The position numbers and the translations under genes are program-made. Below, piece by piece: positions 8,597 to 18,284 of a DNA stretch of 60,653 nucleotides. How positions within the stretch are numbered: the stretch's first letter is position 1; the number at the start of each line of letters is the position of its first letter. The stretch comes from Dyella flagellata (lineage in GTDB: Bacteria; Pseudomonadota; Gammaproteobacteria; Xanthomonadales; Rhodanobacteraceae): positions 1 to 60,653 of the forward strand of contig NZ_BSOA01000008.1 of NCBI RefSeq assembly GCF_030160275.1, written 5' to 3'. The notes below the pieces were generated by a model that had not been told where the DNA came from, did not search any database, and was given only the letters and a program-made list of their open reading frames with translations.

Positions 8597-8710
8597 GCTC
8601 AAACCTTTTGCTGACAAGGATTTGGAAAACGATACAGATGAAACCATCGCGAGCGCTGCCGGCTGCTTGGCCGATTACTTATCGGAAAGCTGAACCGATT
8701 CAAGCAGGCC

Positions 8711-8884
8711 TTGAACTTCATCCGTATCGGCCACACTAAGTTCTCGAATCGCCGTGAGGCGACAAGCGGGTGCCACAAGTCATCGTGGCACCCAGGGGTC
8801 GGTTCCCAAGTTTACCCTCCCCCCGGAACGCGACCTAACAAACCCCGGCAGTTATTCCCCTGGCTGCCGGGGTTTTATCTTTTC
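8711..8884 (+). ncRNA. Candidate structured RNA ending in an intrinsic terminator
   Basis: The 8648-8984 gap holds no convincing protein gene but has four successive hairpins on the plus strand: GAACTT/AAGTTC around 8712-8740, TCGCC-GTGA-GGCGA near 8749-8763, GGGTGCCAC/GTGGCACCC near 8769-8794, and a terminator stem CCCCGGCAG/CTGCCGGGG at 8843-8872 followed by TTTTATCTTTT. Single-stranded parts are C-rich. It could be a small RNA or a leader-type element for pncB. I could not match it to a known RNA family, and the 5' end is a guess. Confidence 0.45.
8843..8882 (+). terminator. Strong intrinsic terminator upstream of pncB
   Basis: A 9-bp perfect stem CCCCGGCAG/CTGCCGGGG with a 12-nt loop, followed by TTTTATCTTTT. 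No plus-strand coding gene precedes it, so it must end a non-coding or leader transcript. Confidence 0.85.
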
Positions 8885-8984
8885 TGCCGTGGTAGCGACT
8901 GTTCACGGCTAGGGTTTCAGCCGGATAATTGTCGAGTGCCGCGCCAGGCGCGCAGCGCATCTCTTCCCCCGGCATGGCTGCTCC

Positions 8985-10172
8985 ATGATTGTCAGTTCTC
9001 TGCTCGACACCGATCTCTACAAGTTTTCCATGATGCAAGTGGTGCTGCATCAGTACCCGGCCGCGCAGGTGGAATATCGCTTCAAGTGCCGCAATCCGGG
9101 CGTCAACCTGGTGCCCTACATCGAGGAGATTCGCGCGGAGCTGCATGCCCTGTGCAGCCTGCGCTTCACTCCCTCGGAGCTTGACTACCTGCGCGACTGG
9201 CGCTTCATCAAAAGCGATTTCGTCGACTTTCTCGGCTTGTTCCAGCTCAACGCGAAGTATGTTGAGATCACGCCGTCCGCGTTGGACAACGGCGAGATCG
9301 AGATCCGCATTCGCGGCCCCTGGCTGCACACGATTCTTTACGAAGTGCCGCTGCTTGCGATCGTCAATGAGGTGTACTTCCGCAACACGCAGCCCAGCCT
9401 GGACTTGACCGAAGGTCGCCGCCGCCTGAAGGACAAGATCGCGTTGCTGCGCGACACGCCCGGATACCACGATTGCCGCATCGCCGACTACGGCACGCGC
9501 AGACGTTTCTCGCGGGAGTGGCATCAGGAAGTGGTCAGCACGCTGCACGAAGGCCTGGCTGGCCAACTGGCGGGCACCAGCAATGTGTGGTTGGCCCGGC
9601 AGCTTGGCCTGCGGCCGCTTGGCACGTTGGCGCACGAATATCTGCAAGCGCATCAGGCGCTGGGGCCACGCTTGCGCGATTCGCAGGTGGCCGCGCTGGA
9701 AGCCTGGGCCAAGGAGTACCGTGGCGACCTCGGCATTGCGCTATCGGACGTGTACGGCCTCAGCGCTTTCCTGCGCGATTTCGACATGTACTTCTGCAAG
9801 CTGTTCGACGGCACCCGTCACGATTCGGGTGACCCCTTCGCCTGGGGCGAGCGTGTGCTGGCGCATTACCAGGCCAACCGCGTCGATCCGCGCAGCAAGA
9901 TCCTGGTGTTCAGCGACAGCCTGGACATTCCCAAGGTGATGCGGCTGTTCCAGCATTTCCACGGACGCTGCCAGCTCGCGTTCGGGGTGGGCACCAATCT
10001 CACCAACGACGTTGGGCCCACGCCGCTCAACATCGTGATCAAGATGGTTCGCTGCAATGGGCAGCCGGTGGCGAAGCTCAGCGATTCGCCGGGCAAGAAC
10101 ATGTGCGAGGACGAGGCGTATCTCGCCTACTTGCGGCAGGTTTTCGAAATACCGGCACTGGTGGAAGCGTAG
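8985..10172 (+). CDS. pncB: Nicotinate phosphoribosyltransferase
   Basis: A 395-residue enzyme that converts nicotinate and PRPP to nicotinate mononucleotide in the NAD salvage pathway. The N terminus [21 protein letters not shown] is the classic PncB start. [18 protein letters not shown] near residues 277-294 and [17 protein letters not shown] near 309-325 hold the active-site and phosphate-binding loops, and [12 protein letters not shown] follows near 333-344. Length matches the family. The ATG at 8985 has no strong ribosome site. It is a single gene between the structured element upstream and a long inverted repeat downstream. Confidence 0.96.
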   Translation: MIVSSLLDTDLYKFSMMQVVLHQYPAAQVEYRFKCRNPGVNLVPYIEEIRAELHALCSLRFTPSELDYLRDWRFIKSDFVDFLGLFQLNAKYVEITPSALDNGEIEIRIRGPWLHTILYEVPLLAIVNEVYFRNTQPSLDLTEGRRRLKDKIALLRDTPGYHDCRIADYGTRRRFSREWHQEVVSTLHEGLAGQLAGTSNVWLARQLGLRPLGTLAHEYLQAHQALGPRLRDSQVAALEAWAKEYRGDLGIALSDVYGLSAFLRDFDMYFCKLFDGTRHDSGDPFAWGERVLAHYQANRVDPRSKILVFSDSLDIPKVMRLFQHFHGRCQLAFGVGTNLTNDVGPTPLNIVIKMVRCNGQPVAKLSDSPGKNMCEDEAYLAYLRQVFEIPALVEA

Positions 10173-10186
10173 GAACCGGTAGGGGA

Positions 10187-10268
10187 CCGTCATTCCCGCG
10201 AAAGCGGGAACCCATCTTGATCTGATGTATGCCTTGAAAATGGGTTCCCGCTTTCGCGGGAATGACGG
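10187..10268. repeat. REP-like inverted repeat, 29-bp perfect arms
   Basis: Arms at 10187-10215 and 10240-10268 are perfect reverse complements, each beginning or ending in CCGTCATTCCCGCG and its complement, with a 24-nt spacer. A compact single-palindrome relative lies at 34521-34556. It lies between convergent pncB and metQ and can act as a two-way terminator. Confidence 0.85.
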
Positions 10269-10283
10269 CTCCTTGCGGGGGCA

Positions 10284-11078
10284 TCAGAACGCCGGCAACA
10301 CCGCGCCGTGATACTTCTGCTCGATGAACGCCTTGACCTGCGGGCTGGTCAGTGCCTGCGCCAGCTTCTGTACGCGCGGGTCATCCTTGTTGTCGGGGCG
10401 TCCCACCAGGTAATTCACGTAGGGTGAATCCTTGTTCTCGATCAGCAGCGCATCCTTGCCCGGATTCAATCCGGCCGCCAGCGCATAATTGGTGTTGATC
10501 AGCGCCAGATCCACTTCATCCAGGGTGCGCGGCAGCATCGCCGCCTCCAGCGGCTTGAACACCAGGTTTTTCGGGTTGGTGACTACGTCCTTGGGGGTGG
10601 CCAATTCGTTGTTCGGATCCTTCAGCGTGATCAGCCCGTTGCGGGCGAGCAGTAGCAGGGCGCGACCCTCATTGCTTGGATCGTTCGGCAAGGTAACGGT
10701 GGCGCCGCTGGGCAGCTGCTCGATCGACTTGTATTTGTGCGAGTAGGCACCGAACGGCTCGATGTGCACGCCGGTGATGATCACCAGCTGGGTGTTGTGC
10801 TCGCGGTTGAACGTATCCAGGTACGGCTTGGTCTGGAAGTAGTTCAGATCGATGCTTTTTTCCACCACCTGGGTGTTGGGCTGCACGTAGTCGGCGAACA
10901 CCTTGATGTCCAGGTCCACGCCTTGCTTGGCCAGGATGGGCTTCACTTCCTTGAGGATTTCCGCATGCGGCACGGCCGTGGCAGCCACCGTCAGCGTCTG
11001 GCTGTTCGAACCGCCGGGGCCGGAAGAGGAACAGCCGGCCAGGAGCAGGGTGGCGGCCAGGGAAAGGAGTTTCTTCAT
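10284..11078 (-). CDS. metQ: Methionine ABC transporter substrate-binding lipoprotein MetQ
   Basis: A 264-residue NlpA-family lipoprotein. MKKLLSLAATLLLAGC is signal peptide plus lipobox with the cysteine at residue 16. The mature part shows VAATAVPHAEILKEVKPILAKQG near residues 31-53, DLNYFQTKPYLD near 77-88 and NDPSNEGRALLLL near 131-143, all typical of D/L-methionine binding proteins. It follows metI by about 65 nt on the minus strand in a metN-metI-metQ operon. Other NlpA-family ligands are possible but MetNIQ is by far the best reading. Confidence 0.93.
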   Translation of the reverse strand: MKKLLSLAATLLLAGCSSSGPGGSNSQTLTVAATAVPHAEILKEVKPILAKQGVDLDIKVFADYVQPNTQVVEKSIDLNYFQTKPYLDTFNREHNTQLVIITGVHIEPFGAYSHKYKSIEQLPSGATVTLPNDPSNEGRALLLLARNGLITLKDPNNELATPKDVVTNPKNLVFKPLEAAMLPRTLDEVDLALINTNYALAAGLNPGKDALLIENKDSPYVNYLVGRPDNKDDPRVQKLAQALTSPQVKAFIEQKYHGAVLPAF

Positions 11079-11143
11079 GTAGGGCTATCCTTGTACGAAG
11101 CGTCAGAATAGCCTTCCATACGTCTGGCTGCAAAAGTCTTGGC

Positions 11144-11836
11144 TTAGCGCCGGCTGTAATGCGCCACGATGCGATCGCCCAGCATCTGCAACAGTTGAAC
11201 CAGGACGATCAGCAGCAGCACCGTCACGACCATGTAATCGGACTTGTAGCTGAGATAGCCATATCGATAGGCCAGGTCGCCCAGCCCCCCGGCGCCGATC
11301 GCGCCGCCCATAGCGGTATAGCCGACCAGTGCGATCGCCGTCACTGTTACACCGGCCCACAAGCTGGGGCGTGCTTCGGGTAGCAACACATGGCGAACGA
11401 TCTGCCAGGTGGTGGCGCCCATCGCCTGCGAGGCTTCGATCACGCCGTGCTCGACTTCGCGCAATGCTGTTTCCACCAGGCGTGCGAAGAACGGGGCTGC
11501 GCCGATCACCAGCGGCGGGATCGCGCCGCGGATGCCGAGCTTGGTGCCGACCAGCACATAGGTGAGAGGCATCAGCACGATCATCAGGATGATGAAAGGA
11601 ATCGAGCGCAGCACATTCACCACCAGCGACAACGCGCCGTACAATTTGGGCATGGCATGCAACTGCCCTTTGCCGGTCAGGAACAGCAGCACGCCCAAGG
11701 GCAGGCCGATGAGCACCGTCAGCAGCAGCGAGCCGCCAAGCATCAGCAGCGTATCGATGCAGGCCTGGCCCATCTCGCCCCAGTCGTCGATATTGGGGAA
11801 CAGGCTGTGCAGCAGGGGCAGGTGTGTGGCGATCAT
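11144..11836 (-). CDS. metI: Methionine ABC transporter permease MetI
   Basis: A 230-residue inner-membrane permease with about five hydrophobic helices. The coupling loop region [20 protein letters not shown] near residues 130-150 is the EAA-type contact with the ATPase, and [21 protein letters not shown] near 185-205 is diagnostic for MetI. Its ATG overlaps the TGA of metN by 4 nt (ATGA), so the two are translationally coupled. Confidence 0.94.
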   Translation of the reverse strand: MIATHLPLLHSLFPNIDDWGEMGQACIDTLLMLGGSLLLTVLIGLPLGVLLFLTGKGQLHAMPKLYGALSLVVNVLRSIPFIILMIVLMPLTYVLVGTKLGIRGAIPPLVIGAAPFFARLVETALREVEHGVIEASQAMGATTWQIVRHVLLPEARPSLWAGVTVTAIALVGYTAMGGAIGAGGLGDLAYRYGYLSYKSDYMVVTVLLLIVLVQLLQMLGDRIVAHYSRR

Positions 11837-12843
11837 CGGGCAAGCTCCTCTACTTCGATGCCCGCTTCGCGCAAGGCGTGCAAGGCCGTATCCACGTTTT
11901 CGCCCTGCATGGCCAGGGTCAATTGGCCGTAGGGCAGATCCTTGATGCGATCGATGCGCCCGGCCAGGATGTTGAAGTCCACGCCGGTCTCGCGCGTGAC
12001 TCGCCCCAGCGTGGGCGACCAGGTTGCTTCGCCCCGGAACGAAAGGCGCAGGATGCGTCCGGGCACCTGTGCATAGATCGTGTGCCCGCCAGCCGTTTCC
12101 TCCGGCAATGCCTCGCTGACGAAGCGGCGCGTGGTGGCGTGCCGCGGGTGCAGGAATACGTCGGCCACGGCACCGTGTTCAACGATGCGGCCGCTATCGA
12201 GTACGGCAACGCGATCGCAGACGCGGCGTACCACGTCCATTTCGTGGGTGATCAGCACGATGGTGAGCTTGAGTTCCCGATTGATTTCAGCCAGCAGGTC
12301 GAGCACCGATGCAGTGGTCTGCGGGTCGAGGGCGCTGGTGGCCTCGTCGCACAACAGAATCGATGGATGGTTGGCCAGGGCGCGCGCAATGCCAACGCGC
12401 TGCTTCTGTCCGCCGGACAGCTGCGAGGGGTATTTGTTCGCATGCGCGGTCAGGCCGACGCGTTGCAATAGCTCATCCACGCGCGCGCGTATCGTCTTCG
12501 CATCTTTGTTGCCGGCCAGGCGCATCGGAAAGGCGATGTTCTCCGCCACCGTTTGCGAAGACAGCAGGTTGAAATGCTGGAAGATCATGCCGAAGCGCTG
12601 CCTGGCTACGCGCAAGGCTTCATCGGACAAGCCGGTGATCTCGGTGTCGCCGATCAGGATCTTTCCGCCGCTCGGCCGCTCCAGCAGGTTGATCAGGCGG
12701 ATCAGCGTGGACTTGCCGGCACCGGAATGGCCGATGATGCCGAACACTTCGCCGTCCTCGATGTCCAGGCTGAAAGGTTCCAGGGCCGGAATGTCCTTGC
12801 CGTCGACGCGGTAGGATTTGTGGACATCGATGAAACGGATCAC
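11833..12843 (-). CDS. metN: Methionine ABC transporter ATP-binding protein MetN
   Basis: A 336-residue ATPase. Walker [10 protein letters not shown] lies near residues 38-46, the signature LSGGQKQR near 140-147, Walker [14 protein letters not shown] just after, and the H-loop THEMD near 198. The C-terminal hundred residues form the methionine-binding NIL regulatory domain. The open frame runs 136 codons further upstream but that part is the antisense of the glutathione peroxidase gene; homology begins at the GTG at 12843 ([11 protein letters not shown]). I see no S-box riboswitch in the short divergent region. Confidence 0.92.
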   Translation of the reverse strand: MIRFIDVHKSYRVDGKDIPALEPFSLDIEDGEVFGIIGHSGAGKSTLIRLINLLERPSGGKILIGDTEITGLSDEALRVARQRFGMIFQHFNLLSSQTVAENIAFPMRLAGNKDAKTIRARVDELLQRVGLTAHANKYPSQLSGGQKQRVGIARALANHPSILLCDEATSALDPQTTASVLDLLAEINRELKLTIVLITHEMDVVRRVCDRVAVLDSGRIVEHGAVADVFLHPRHATTRRFVSEALPEETAGGHTIYAQVPGRILRLSFRGEATWSPTLGRVTRETGVDFNILAGRIDRIKDLPYGQLTLAMQGENVDTALHALREAGIEVEELAR

Positions 12844-12939
12844 GTTGGGCTCAGCCGAGGGGTGAAACCGCCATTTTATGCCAGCTGGGGAAGCGGAAAC
12901 TGCATTAGACTTGCATATTGATATGACCGGAGCGATGCC

Positions 12940-13416
12940 ATGACCACCGTATACGACTTCAGTGCGCGGGATATAGACGGCAATGAGCGCTCCCTGGCCG
13001 AATGGCGCGGCAAGCGGCTGCTGATCGTCAACGTGGCTTCCAAGTGCGGTTTTACCCCGCAATACAAGGGACTGGAGGGGCTGTGGCGCAAGCACGGCGA
13101 CCAGGGCCTGGCGGTACTCGGCTTTCCCTGCGACCAGTTCGGCCACCAGGAGCCTGGCGACGAGGCCGAGATCAAGCAATTCTGCTCCACCACCTACGAT
13201 GTGACCTTCCCGATGTTCGCCAAGATCGAAGTCAATGGCGAGCACACCCATCCGCTTTATCGATGGCTGAAGCAGCAGGCGAAGGGATTGCTGGGTAGCG
13301 AGTCGATCAAGTGGAATTTCACCAAGTTCCTGGTGGATGAGCAGGGCAACGTGGTGAAGCGCTACGCGCCCAACGATGCCCCGGAAAAGCTCGAGAAGGA
13401 TCTGGCGAAGCGCTGA
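12940..13416 (+). CDS. Glutathione/thioredoxin peroxidase (GPx family)
   Basis: A 158-residue thiol peroxidase of the glutathione peroxidase family that reduces H2O2 and lipid hydroperoxides. The peroxidatic cysteine is in [12 protein letters not shown] near residue 36, the Gln-containing loop is [14 protein letters not shown] near 60-73, and the Trp-Asn motif WNFTKFLVD is near 125-133. The cysteine in the CDQF loop region and C-terminal features suggest a thioredoxin-dependent cycle as in most bacterial members, which is inference. It is divergent from metN with a 96-nt gap. Confidence 0.93.
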   Translation: MTTVYDFSARDIDGNERSLAEWRGKRLLIVNVASKCGFTPQYKGLEGLWRKHGDQGLAVLGFPCDQFGHQEPGDEAEIKQFCSTTYDVTFPMFAKIEVNGEHTHPLYRWLKQQAKGLLGSESIKWNFTKFLVDEQGNVVKRYAPNDAPEKLEKDLAKR

Positions 13417-13420
13417 ATAG

Positions 13421-13446
13421 ACGCAGGTTGGGGGCCCAACCTGCGT
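13421..13446. terminator. Bidirectional hairpin between gpx and dacB
   Basis: ACGCAGGTTGGG (13421-13432) and CCCAACCTGCGT (13435-13446) are perfect complements with a 2-nt loop, placed between two convergent genes. There is no long T tract on either side. Confidence 0.6.
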
Positions 13447-13464
13447 TCCGCCTCGCGGCGTGAA

Positions 13465-15012
13465 TCAGCTCTTGCCGCTGAACTGCGCCAGCAGCTCCAC
13501 GATCGCATCCAGATTCCGGCTGGGACTGGGCTCATCCTCCCCGCGCGCGAAGTTGTTGAGCATGATCGCGAACGCCAATCGTTCGCCGGAAGCCGTCGTT
13601 ACATAGCCGACCAGGCAGCGCACATTGCTCATGCTGCCGGACTTGGCCTGGACGTTGTCCGCCGCAGCGGTATTGCGCATACGCCATTGGAGCGTGCCAT
13701 CCACGCCCGCAGCCGGCAGCGCATCGCGCAGCTGTCCGGCATAGGGTTGGCTGGCGAGGTAGGTCAGCAGTTGCACGAACGCGACGGGCGTGGACAGATT
13801 TTTGCGTGACAGTCCCGCACCTTCCTCGATCTGGGCCATGCCTGGCGCAATGCCGATATGCTCCAGCAGGTCCTTCAGCGCGCGAATGCCCCAGGCTTCG
13901 GTGCTCAGGAAGCCAACCGGCGGGTCGCCGGATTGCTCGGCATGAGCCTGCGCCTTCACGCCGGCGATCTGCAGCAGGTTCTGCAAATAGAGGTTCTGCG
14001 AGCGCTTCAGGCCGCGATCGAGGATCTCCATCACTGGCGGCGACAGTACCTGGGCCAGCACCACGGCCTTGCCCAGATCCGTGTTGTCCTGCTCCGGCCA
14101 ATGCCGCACACGCAAGCTGCCGTGGAGGTGCACTCCGTGGCGCTCAAGCGCTTCGCGCATCTGCGTGCCGGCGTACCAGGCCGGATCGGCCATGGCGAGC
14201 CGGAATGTCTGCGGCTCGCCATGCGCCGCGATATGACCGAAGGCGTACAAAGTGCTATTGCCGGGTGCGCGATAAAGATTGATGTCGTTGCGCGTGTTTT
14301 GCGCGCTTGTGGTGATGGAGTTCACTAGGTGCGGGATCGCGCCCGCCGGGTTCAGCATCACGGCTGCGGGATGGCCGGCGGCGTTTGCCGGCGTCACGCT
14401 GACCTGAACCATGTTGTCCTCGACGCTGAGTGCCGAAGACGGTGTGGCGAACCAGCTTTGCAGGTCACGCGCTTCCCAGCCGGAACCGTCCTGCGGTCCC
14501 TGGAAATAGCTGTCGTCGGCAACCAGGTCGCCTTGTACGTCGTGCACGCCACTGGCGGCGAGCTGGGCGGCCAGCTGATCGGCCCAGTCCGGGTTGGTGT
14601 CGGGCGTGCCAAGCGTCGGATCGCCCATGCCGCGCAGGATCAGCGGCCCTTCCAGCCGGCCCTGCAGCAGTTGGCGCGTGGCGAGTAATTGGGTGGGAAT
14701 GCGGTAGTCGGTGCCGATAGTGTCCAGCACCAGCGCCGCCGTGTAGAGCTTGGCGGTGGATGCCGGTTCCAGCAGGCGATCGGCATTATGCGCGTACAGC
14801 GTGCGGCCGGTGTCGAGGGATACCACGTCGATACCCCAGCTTGCCGCGTCAAAGCGTGCTTGCTCGATCTCATCGTCGATGGCAGAGGCGAGTTGCTCGC
14901 GAGTCGCCGGGGCAAGGGCGGGGGCATCAGCGTAGGCAGGAGTTCCGGCGAGGCCGCCTAGCAGCATGCATGCCGCACCGATCCGCAACAGGTATCGTGA
15001 TCCAGGTTTCAT
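13465..15012 (-). CDS. dacB: D-alanyl-D-alanine carboxypeptidase/endopeptidase (PBP4 type)
   Basis: A 515-residue periplasmic serine peptidase of peptidoglycan remodelling (class C low-mass penicillin-binding protein). A signal peptide ends near residue 29 (GTPAYADA). SxxK is STAK in LLEPASTAKLYTAALVL near residue 85, the second motif is SQN in KRSQNLYLQNLLQI near 335, and the third is KSG in QAKSGSMSNVRCLVGYV near 455. A long insertion between the first two motifs is typical of PBP4. The order and spacing make the call firm. Confidence 0.93.
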   Translation of the reverse strand: MKPGSRYLLRIGAACMLLGGLAGTPAYADAPALAPATREQLASAIDDEIEQARFDAASWGIDVVSLDTGRTLYAHNADRLLEPASTAKLYTAALVLDTIGTDYRIPTQLLATRQLLQGRLEGPLILRGMGDPTLGTPDTNPDWADQLAAQLAASGVHDVQGDLVADDSYFQGPQDGSGWEARDLQSWFATPSSALSVEDNMVQVSVTPANAAGHPAAVMLNPAGAIPHLVNSITTSAQNTRNDINLYRAPGNSTLYAFGHIAAHGEPQTFRLAMADPAWYAGTQMREALERHGVHLHGSLRVRHWPEQDNTDLGKAVVLAQVLSPPVMEILDRGLKRSQNLYLQNLLQIAGVKAQAHAEQSGDPPVGFLSTEAWGIRALKDLLEHIGIAPGMAQIEEGAGLSRKNLSTPVAFVQLLTYLASQPYAGQLRDALPAAGVDGTLQWRMRNTAAADNVQAKSGSMSNVRCLVGYVTTASGERLAFAIMLNNFARGEDEPSPSRNLDAIVELLAQFSGKS

Positions 15013-15051
15013 GCCGCCAAGTATTGCCGAAGCGATGCTGGTCGCAATAGC

Positions 15052-16389
15052 TCAGCTGATCCATGCGCTTTGTCGGCGTAGGCGCAATCCCAACCATCCC
15101 AGGCTTACACCGCGGATCGCCATGAAGGCGAGAAACGTCAGCCACAAGCCGTTGTTGCCGAAACTGCGCGTCAGCCAGGCGAGCAAGGCGAAAAACAAGA
15201 CGGAGACCAGCATGCCGTCACGCATCTCCCGTGCGCGCGTGGCGCCGATGAACAGCCCATCAAGCAGATAGCTCCACACCGCCACGACCGGCAGCACCGT
15301 CAGCCACGGCAAGCAGCCGTACGCGGCTTGGCGCACCTCGGGCAGGTTGGTTTGCAGGTTCACGAACAGGTGGCCGGCGCTGCCGAAGAACAGCGCATAG
15401 CCGATGCTGCCGAGCAAGGACCAGCCACCTGCCACGACCAGCGCACGGCGTAGCGCATGACGGTCGCGGGCGCCGATGGCATGGCCGCATAGCGCCTCCA
15501 CCGCATTGGCCAGACCATCCAGGCCGAAGGCGGTCAGCATCAAACCGTTGAGCAGCAGCGCATTGGCCGCGACGGTGGCATCGCCCAGGCGCGCGCCAAG
15601 CAGGGACAGACTGAAGAACACGCCCTCCAGCGCCAAGGTGCGCAGGAAGATGTCGCGGTTGACCCGCAGCAGTGGCAGCCACTGACGCCACTCGCACATG
15701 GCCTGCCGATCCACTTGGCCGCCTAGCTCGCGCAGCACCCGTTGCACTTGCCACAAGCCATAAAAGGCGCCACACCATTCGCCCACCACCGACGCCAGCG
15801 CAATGCCTGGTACGCCCCAGCCGAACATCGGCACGAACAGCAGGTTGAGCGCGATGTTGACGAGGTTCGTCACCAGCAGCAGGGCGAGTGTGGTGCGCGC
15901 GCGCTGCGCGCCGATGAACCAGCCGGCCAGCGAGTAGTTGAGTAGCGCTGCGGGCAAGCCCAATAGACGCAGATGCAGATAATCCAGCGCGCGCCCGGCC
16001 ATCAGCGGGGTGGAATGCATTTGCGCCACCAGCCATGGCAGCAACGGAACCATCAGCAGCGCCGTCAACACACCCAGTACCGTGGCAAGCAACAACGCCT
16101 GTGCCTGTACGGTGCGCAATGCCGAGGCGTCGTTCGCACCCTTGGCCTGCGCGGCAAAGCCGGTAGTGCCCATGCGCAGAAAGCCAAAGCTCCACACCGG
16201 CAGGGCATATACGGCACTGCCCACGGTGACCGCACCGAGGTCCTGCGTATGCGGCAGGTGGCCGGCCACGGTGCTATCCACCAGCGCCACCAGGGGCACG
16301 GTGAGGTTGGACAGGATCATCGGCGTAGCCAGCGCCCACACCTGCCGGTGCGTCGGGCGATGGCGCCAGGCTTCCATCAGCGTCGTCAT
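15052..16389 (-). CDS. MATE family efflux transporter, DinF-like
   Basis: A 445-residue polytopic inner-membrane protein with about twelve helices in two similar halves. The start MTTLMEAWRHRPTHRQVWALATPMILSNL leads into the first helix with ALVDSTVAGHL near residue 35, and GFLRMGTTGFAAQAKGAND near 66-84 is characteristic of DinF/NorM-type MATE pumps, which export cationic or oxidised compounds using H+ or Na+. The frame is open 43 codons upstream but that part is arginine/cysteine-rich and not family-like, so the ATG at 16389 was chosen. Substrate unknown. Confidence 0.88.
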   Translation of the reverse strand: MTTLMEAWRHRPTHRQVWALATPMILSNLTVPLVALVDSTVAGHLPHTQDLGAVTVGSAVYALPVWSFGFLRMGTTGFAAQAKGANDASALRTVQAQALLLATVLGVLTALLMVPLLPWLVAQMHSTPLMAGRALDYLHLRLLGLPAALLNYSLAGWFIGAQRARTTLALLLVTNLVNIALNLLFVPMFGWGVPGIALASVVGEWCGAFYGLWQVQRVLRELGGQVDRQAMCEWRQWLPLLRVNRDIFLRTLALEGVFFSLSLLGARLGDATVAANALLLNGLMLTAFGLDGLANAVEALCGHAIGARDRHALRRALVVAGGWSLLGSIGYALFFGSAGHLFVNLQTNLPEVRQAAYGCLPWLTVLPVVAVWSYLLDGLFIGATRAREMRDGMLVSVLFFALLAWLTRSFGNNGLWLTFLAFMAIRGVSLGWLGLRLRRQSAWIS

Positions 16390-16516
16390 GGGGTGTTCGC
16401 GGGCGGGAGAGCAGCATTCTGGCGCCGTTTCGGGCGTCCAGCCAGTGCGAGGTGCTACCCTTGCTCCTTTCGATCGTCGGCAAGGGTCGGCGCTCATCCA
16501 TTCACGCGAGACCATC

Positions 16517-16999
16517 ATGCAGATTGCCGAAAACTCCGTAGCCTCCTTCCATTACACCCTTACCGACGACCAGGGCCAGGTCATCGACAGCTCCGAGGGC
16601 CGCGAGCCGCTCACCTATCTGCATGGCAGCGGCCAGATCGTGCCGGGCCTGGAAAAGGCGATGGCCGGCCGCGTGGCCGGCGACCAGTTCAAGATCGATG
16701 TGGCGCCCGCCGAAGGCTATGGCGTGCATCATGCGGAACTGGTGCAGGAAGTGCCGCGCGAGGCGTTCCAGGGGGTGGAGGAGATCCAGCCCGGTATGCA
16801 GTTTCAGGCGCATGGTCCGCAGGGCGTGGTGCACGTCACCGTTACCCGCGTTGATGGCGAGACCGTGCACATCGACGGCAACCATCCGCTTGCCGGCCAA
16901 ACCCTGCATTTCGACATCCAGGTGACCGACGTGCGTGCCGCCAGCGAGGAAGAACTCGCGCACGGGCACGTGCACGGTCCGGGCGGCCATCACCACTAA
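16517..16999 (+). CDS. slyD: FKBP-type peptidyl-prolyl isomerase SlyD
   Basis: A 160-residue cytosolic prolyl isomerase and chaperone. The FKBP core FHYTLTDDQGQVIDSS and LTYLHGSGQIVPGLEKAM (residues 12-50) is followed by the insert-in-flap chaperone domain (about 70-125) and a short His-rich tail, HGHVHGPGGHHH, which in SlyD proteins binds nickel. The tail is shorter than in E. coli. The ATG at 16517 begins the family homology. It is divergent from the MATE gene with 127 nt between starts. Confidence 0.92.
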   Translation: MQIAENSVASFHYTLTDDQGQVIDSSEGREPLTYLHGSGQIVPGLEKAMAGRVAGDQFKIDVAPAEGYGVHHAELVQEVPREAFQGVEEIQPGMQFQAHGPQGVVHVTVTRVDGETVHIDGNHPLAGQTLHFDIQVTDVRAASEEELAHGHVHGPGGHHH

Positions 17000-17046
17000 G
17001 CGTTACCTGTTGGCCGCCGGCCTTGGCCGGCGGCGAGGGAAGCCAC

Positions 17047-18231
17047 ATGCAGGGACGCTTGCGTATCGCCATTGTCGGTTACGGTACGGCCGGTCAGGCA
17101 GCTGCGCTCATGCTGCATGCGCAGGGCCACGAGCTGACCGTCTTCGAGCAGGCTCCGGCGCTGCGGCCAATCGGCGCCGGCTTCCTGTTGCAGCCCACCG
17201 GCTTTGGCGTTCTCGTCGGTCTGGGCTTGCACGAAGCTGCGCTCGAACAGGGACAAGTCATCGAGCGCCTGCATGGCTGCAACCATCGCGGCCGCATGGT
17301 GATGGACATGCGTTATGGCGAGCACGCCGCGGGCTGTTTCGGCGTAGGCATGACGCGAGGCGGCCTGTTCACTCTATTGCGCGATGCGTATCCGCAAGCG
17401 GATCGCGTCCTGGCCGGTGTCTGTATCGAGCAGCTCGCCGACGACGGGCGCTGTCTGCTTGACGATAAAGGCGAGCGTCATGGCCCGTTCGACCTGATCG
17501 TTTCGGCCGATGGTGCCCATTCGCGCCTGCGCCGTTGCGTGCCGCGCCTTGCACAACGTGAAAGCATGTATCCATGGGGCGCGCTGTGGTGCCTGCTGCG
17601 CGGAGACGATTGGCCACATTCCCGTGAACTGCGGCAACGCTATGCCGGCACGCGCGAGATGATCGGGATGCTGCCGGTGGGCCGGCGTGTGGATCATCCA
17701 GGTCGCTGGCTCACCTTCTACTTCAGCTTGCCGGGCGACCAGGTGGATGCGTTCGACGAGCATGGCTTCGATCGCATGCGCAAGCGCGTCGCGGCCATTT
17801 GGCCCGAGGCGGCGCAATGCTTGCAGGGAGTCGACTCGCCAGGGCAGCTCAATCGGGCCCGCTATCGCGACGTCGTGATGCGCGTGCCGGTGCATGGCCG
17901 CATGGTATTGCTGGGCGATGCCGCGCACGCGATGAGTCCGCAACTCGGACAGGGCGTGAACATGGCATTGCTGGATGCCGAGGCACTGGCGCAGGCACTT
18001 GCCGCGAGTTCCAGCGTGGACGAAGCGTTGCAAACCTATGCGCGCAACCGGCGTGCGCATTTGGCGGTCTATCAACGGCTGAGCCGGTGGTTGACGCCCT
18101 TGTTTCAATCCGAGCGCAAGGCGCTGGCCGTCTTGCGTGACCTCGGATTCGGTCCGTTGAGCCGTTTGCCGTTGGCGCGTGGCCAGATGCTGAAGATTCT
18201 TACCGGGACCAAGGCTGGGTGGTGGCGCTGA
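17047..18231 (+). CDS. FAD-dependent monooxygenase (p-hydroxybenzoate hydroxylase fold)
   Basis: A 394-residue flavoprotein monooxygenase. FAD-binding motifs in order: the N-terminal VGYGTAGQAAALML near residues 10-23, the DG motif LIVSADGAHSRLRR near 153-166, and the GD motif VLLGDAAHAMSPQLGQGVNMALLDA near 290-314. These are the hallmarks of group A aromatic hydroxylases and UbiH-like enzymes. It lies 47 nt after slyD. The substrate is not inferable; no ubiquinone or aromatic degradation gene is adjacent. Repeat copy C follows the stop. Confidence 0.85.
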   Translation: MQGRLRIAIVGYGTAGQAAALMLHAQGHELTVFEQAPALRPIGAGFLLQPTGFGVLVGLGLHEAALEQGQVIERLHGCNHRGRMVMDMRYGEHAAGCFGVGMTRGGLFTLLRDAYPQADRVLAGVCIEQLADDGRCLLDDKGERHGPFDLIVSADGAHSRLRRCVPRLAQRESMYPWGALWCLLRGDDWPHSRELRQRYAGTREMIGMLPVGRRVDHPGRWLTFYFSLPGDQVDAFDEHGFDRMRKRVAAIWPEAAQCLQGVDSPGQLNRARYRDVVMRVPVHGRMVLLGDAAHAMSPQLGQGVNMALLDAEALAQALAASSSVDEALQTYARNRRAHLAVYQRLSRWLTPLFQSERKALAVLRDLGFGPLSRLPLARGQMLKILTGTKAGWWR

Positions 18232-18233
18232 GG

Positions 18234-18276
18234 CGGCTGGGATGGCAATCCCAGCGTCGAGATGCTGCGTAGGAAG
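18234..18276. repeat. Palindromic intergenic repeat, copy C (half element)
   Basis: GGCTGGGATGGCAATCCCAGC followed by GTCGAGATGCTGCGTAGG matches the left part of copies A and E; the right outer arm is missing. It lies between convergent genes. Confidence 0.7.
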
Positions 18277-18284
18277 CCGGCCTT

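Noticed and set aside
12844..12939. S-box (SAM) riboswitch upstream of metN
   Set aside because: The 96-nt divergent gap is too short and shows none of the conserved S-box cores.
12844..13251. N-terminal extension of MetN by 136 residues
   Set aside because: The extension is the antisense of the glutathione peroxidase gene and has no similarity to MetN; the GTG at 12843 begins the homology.
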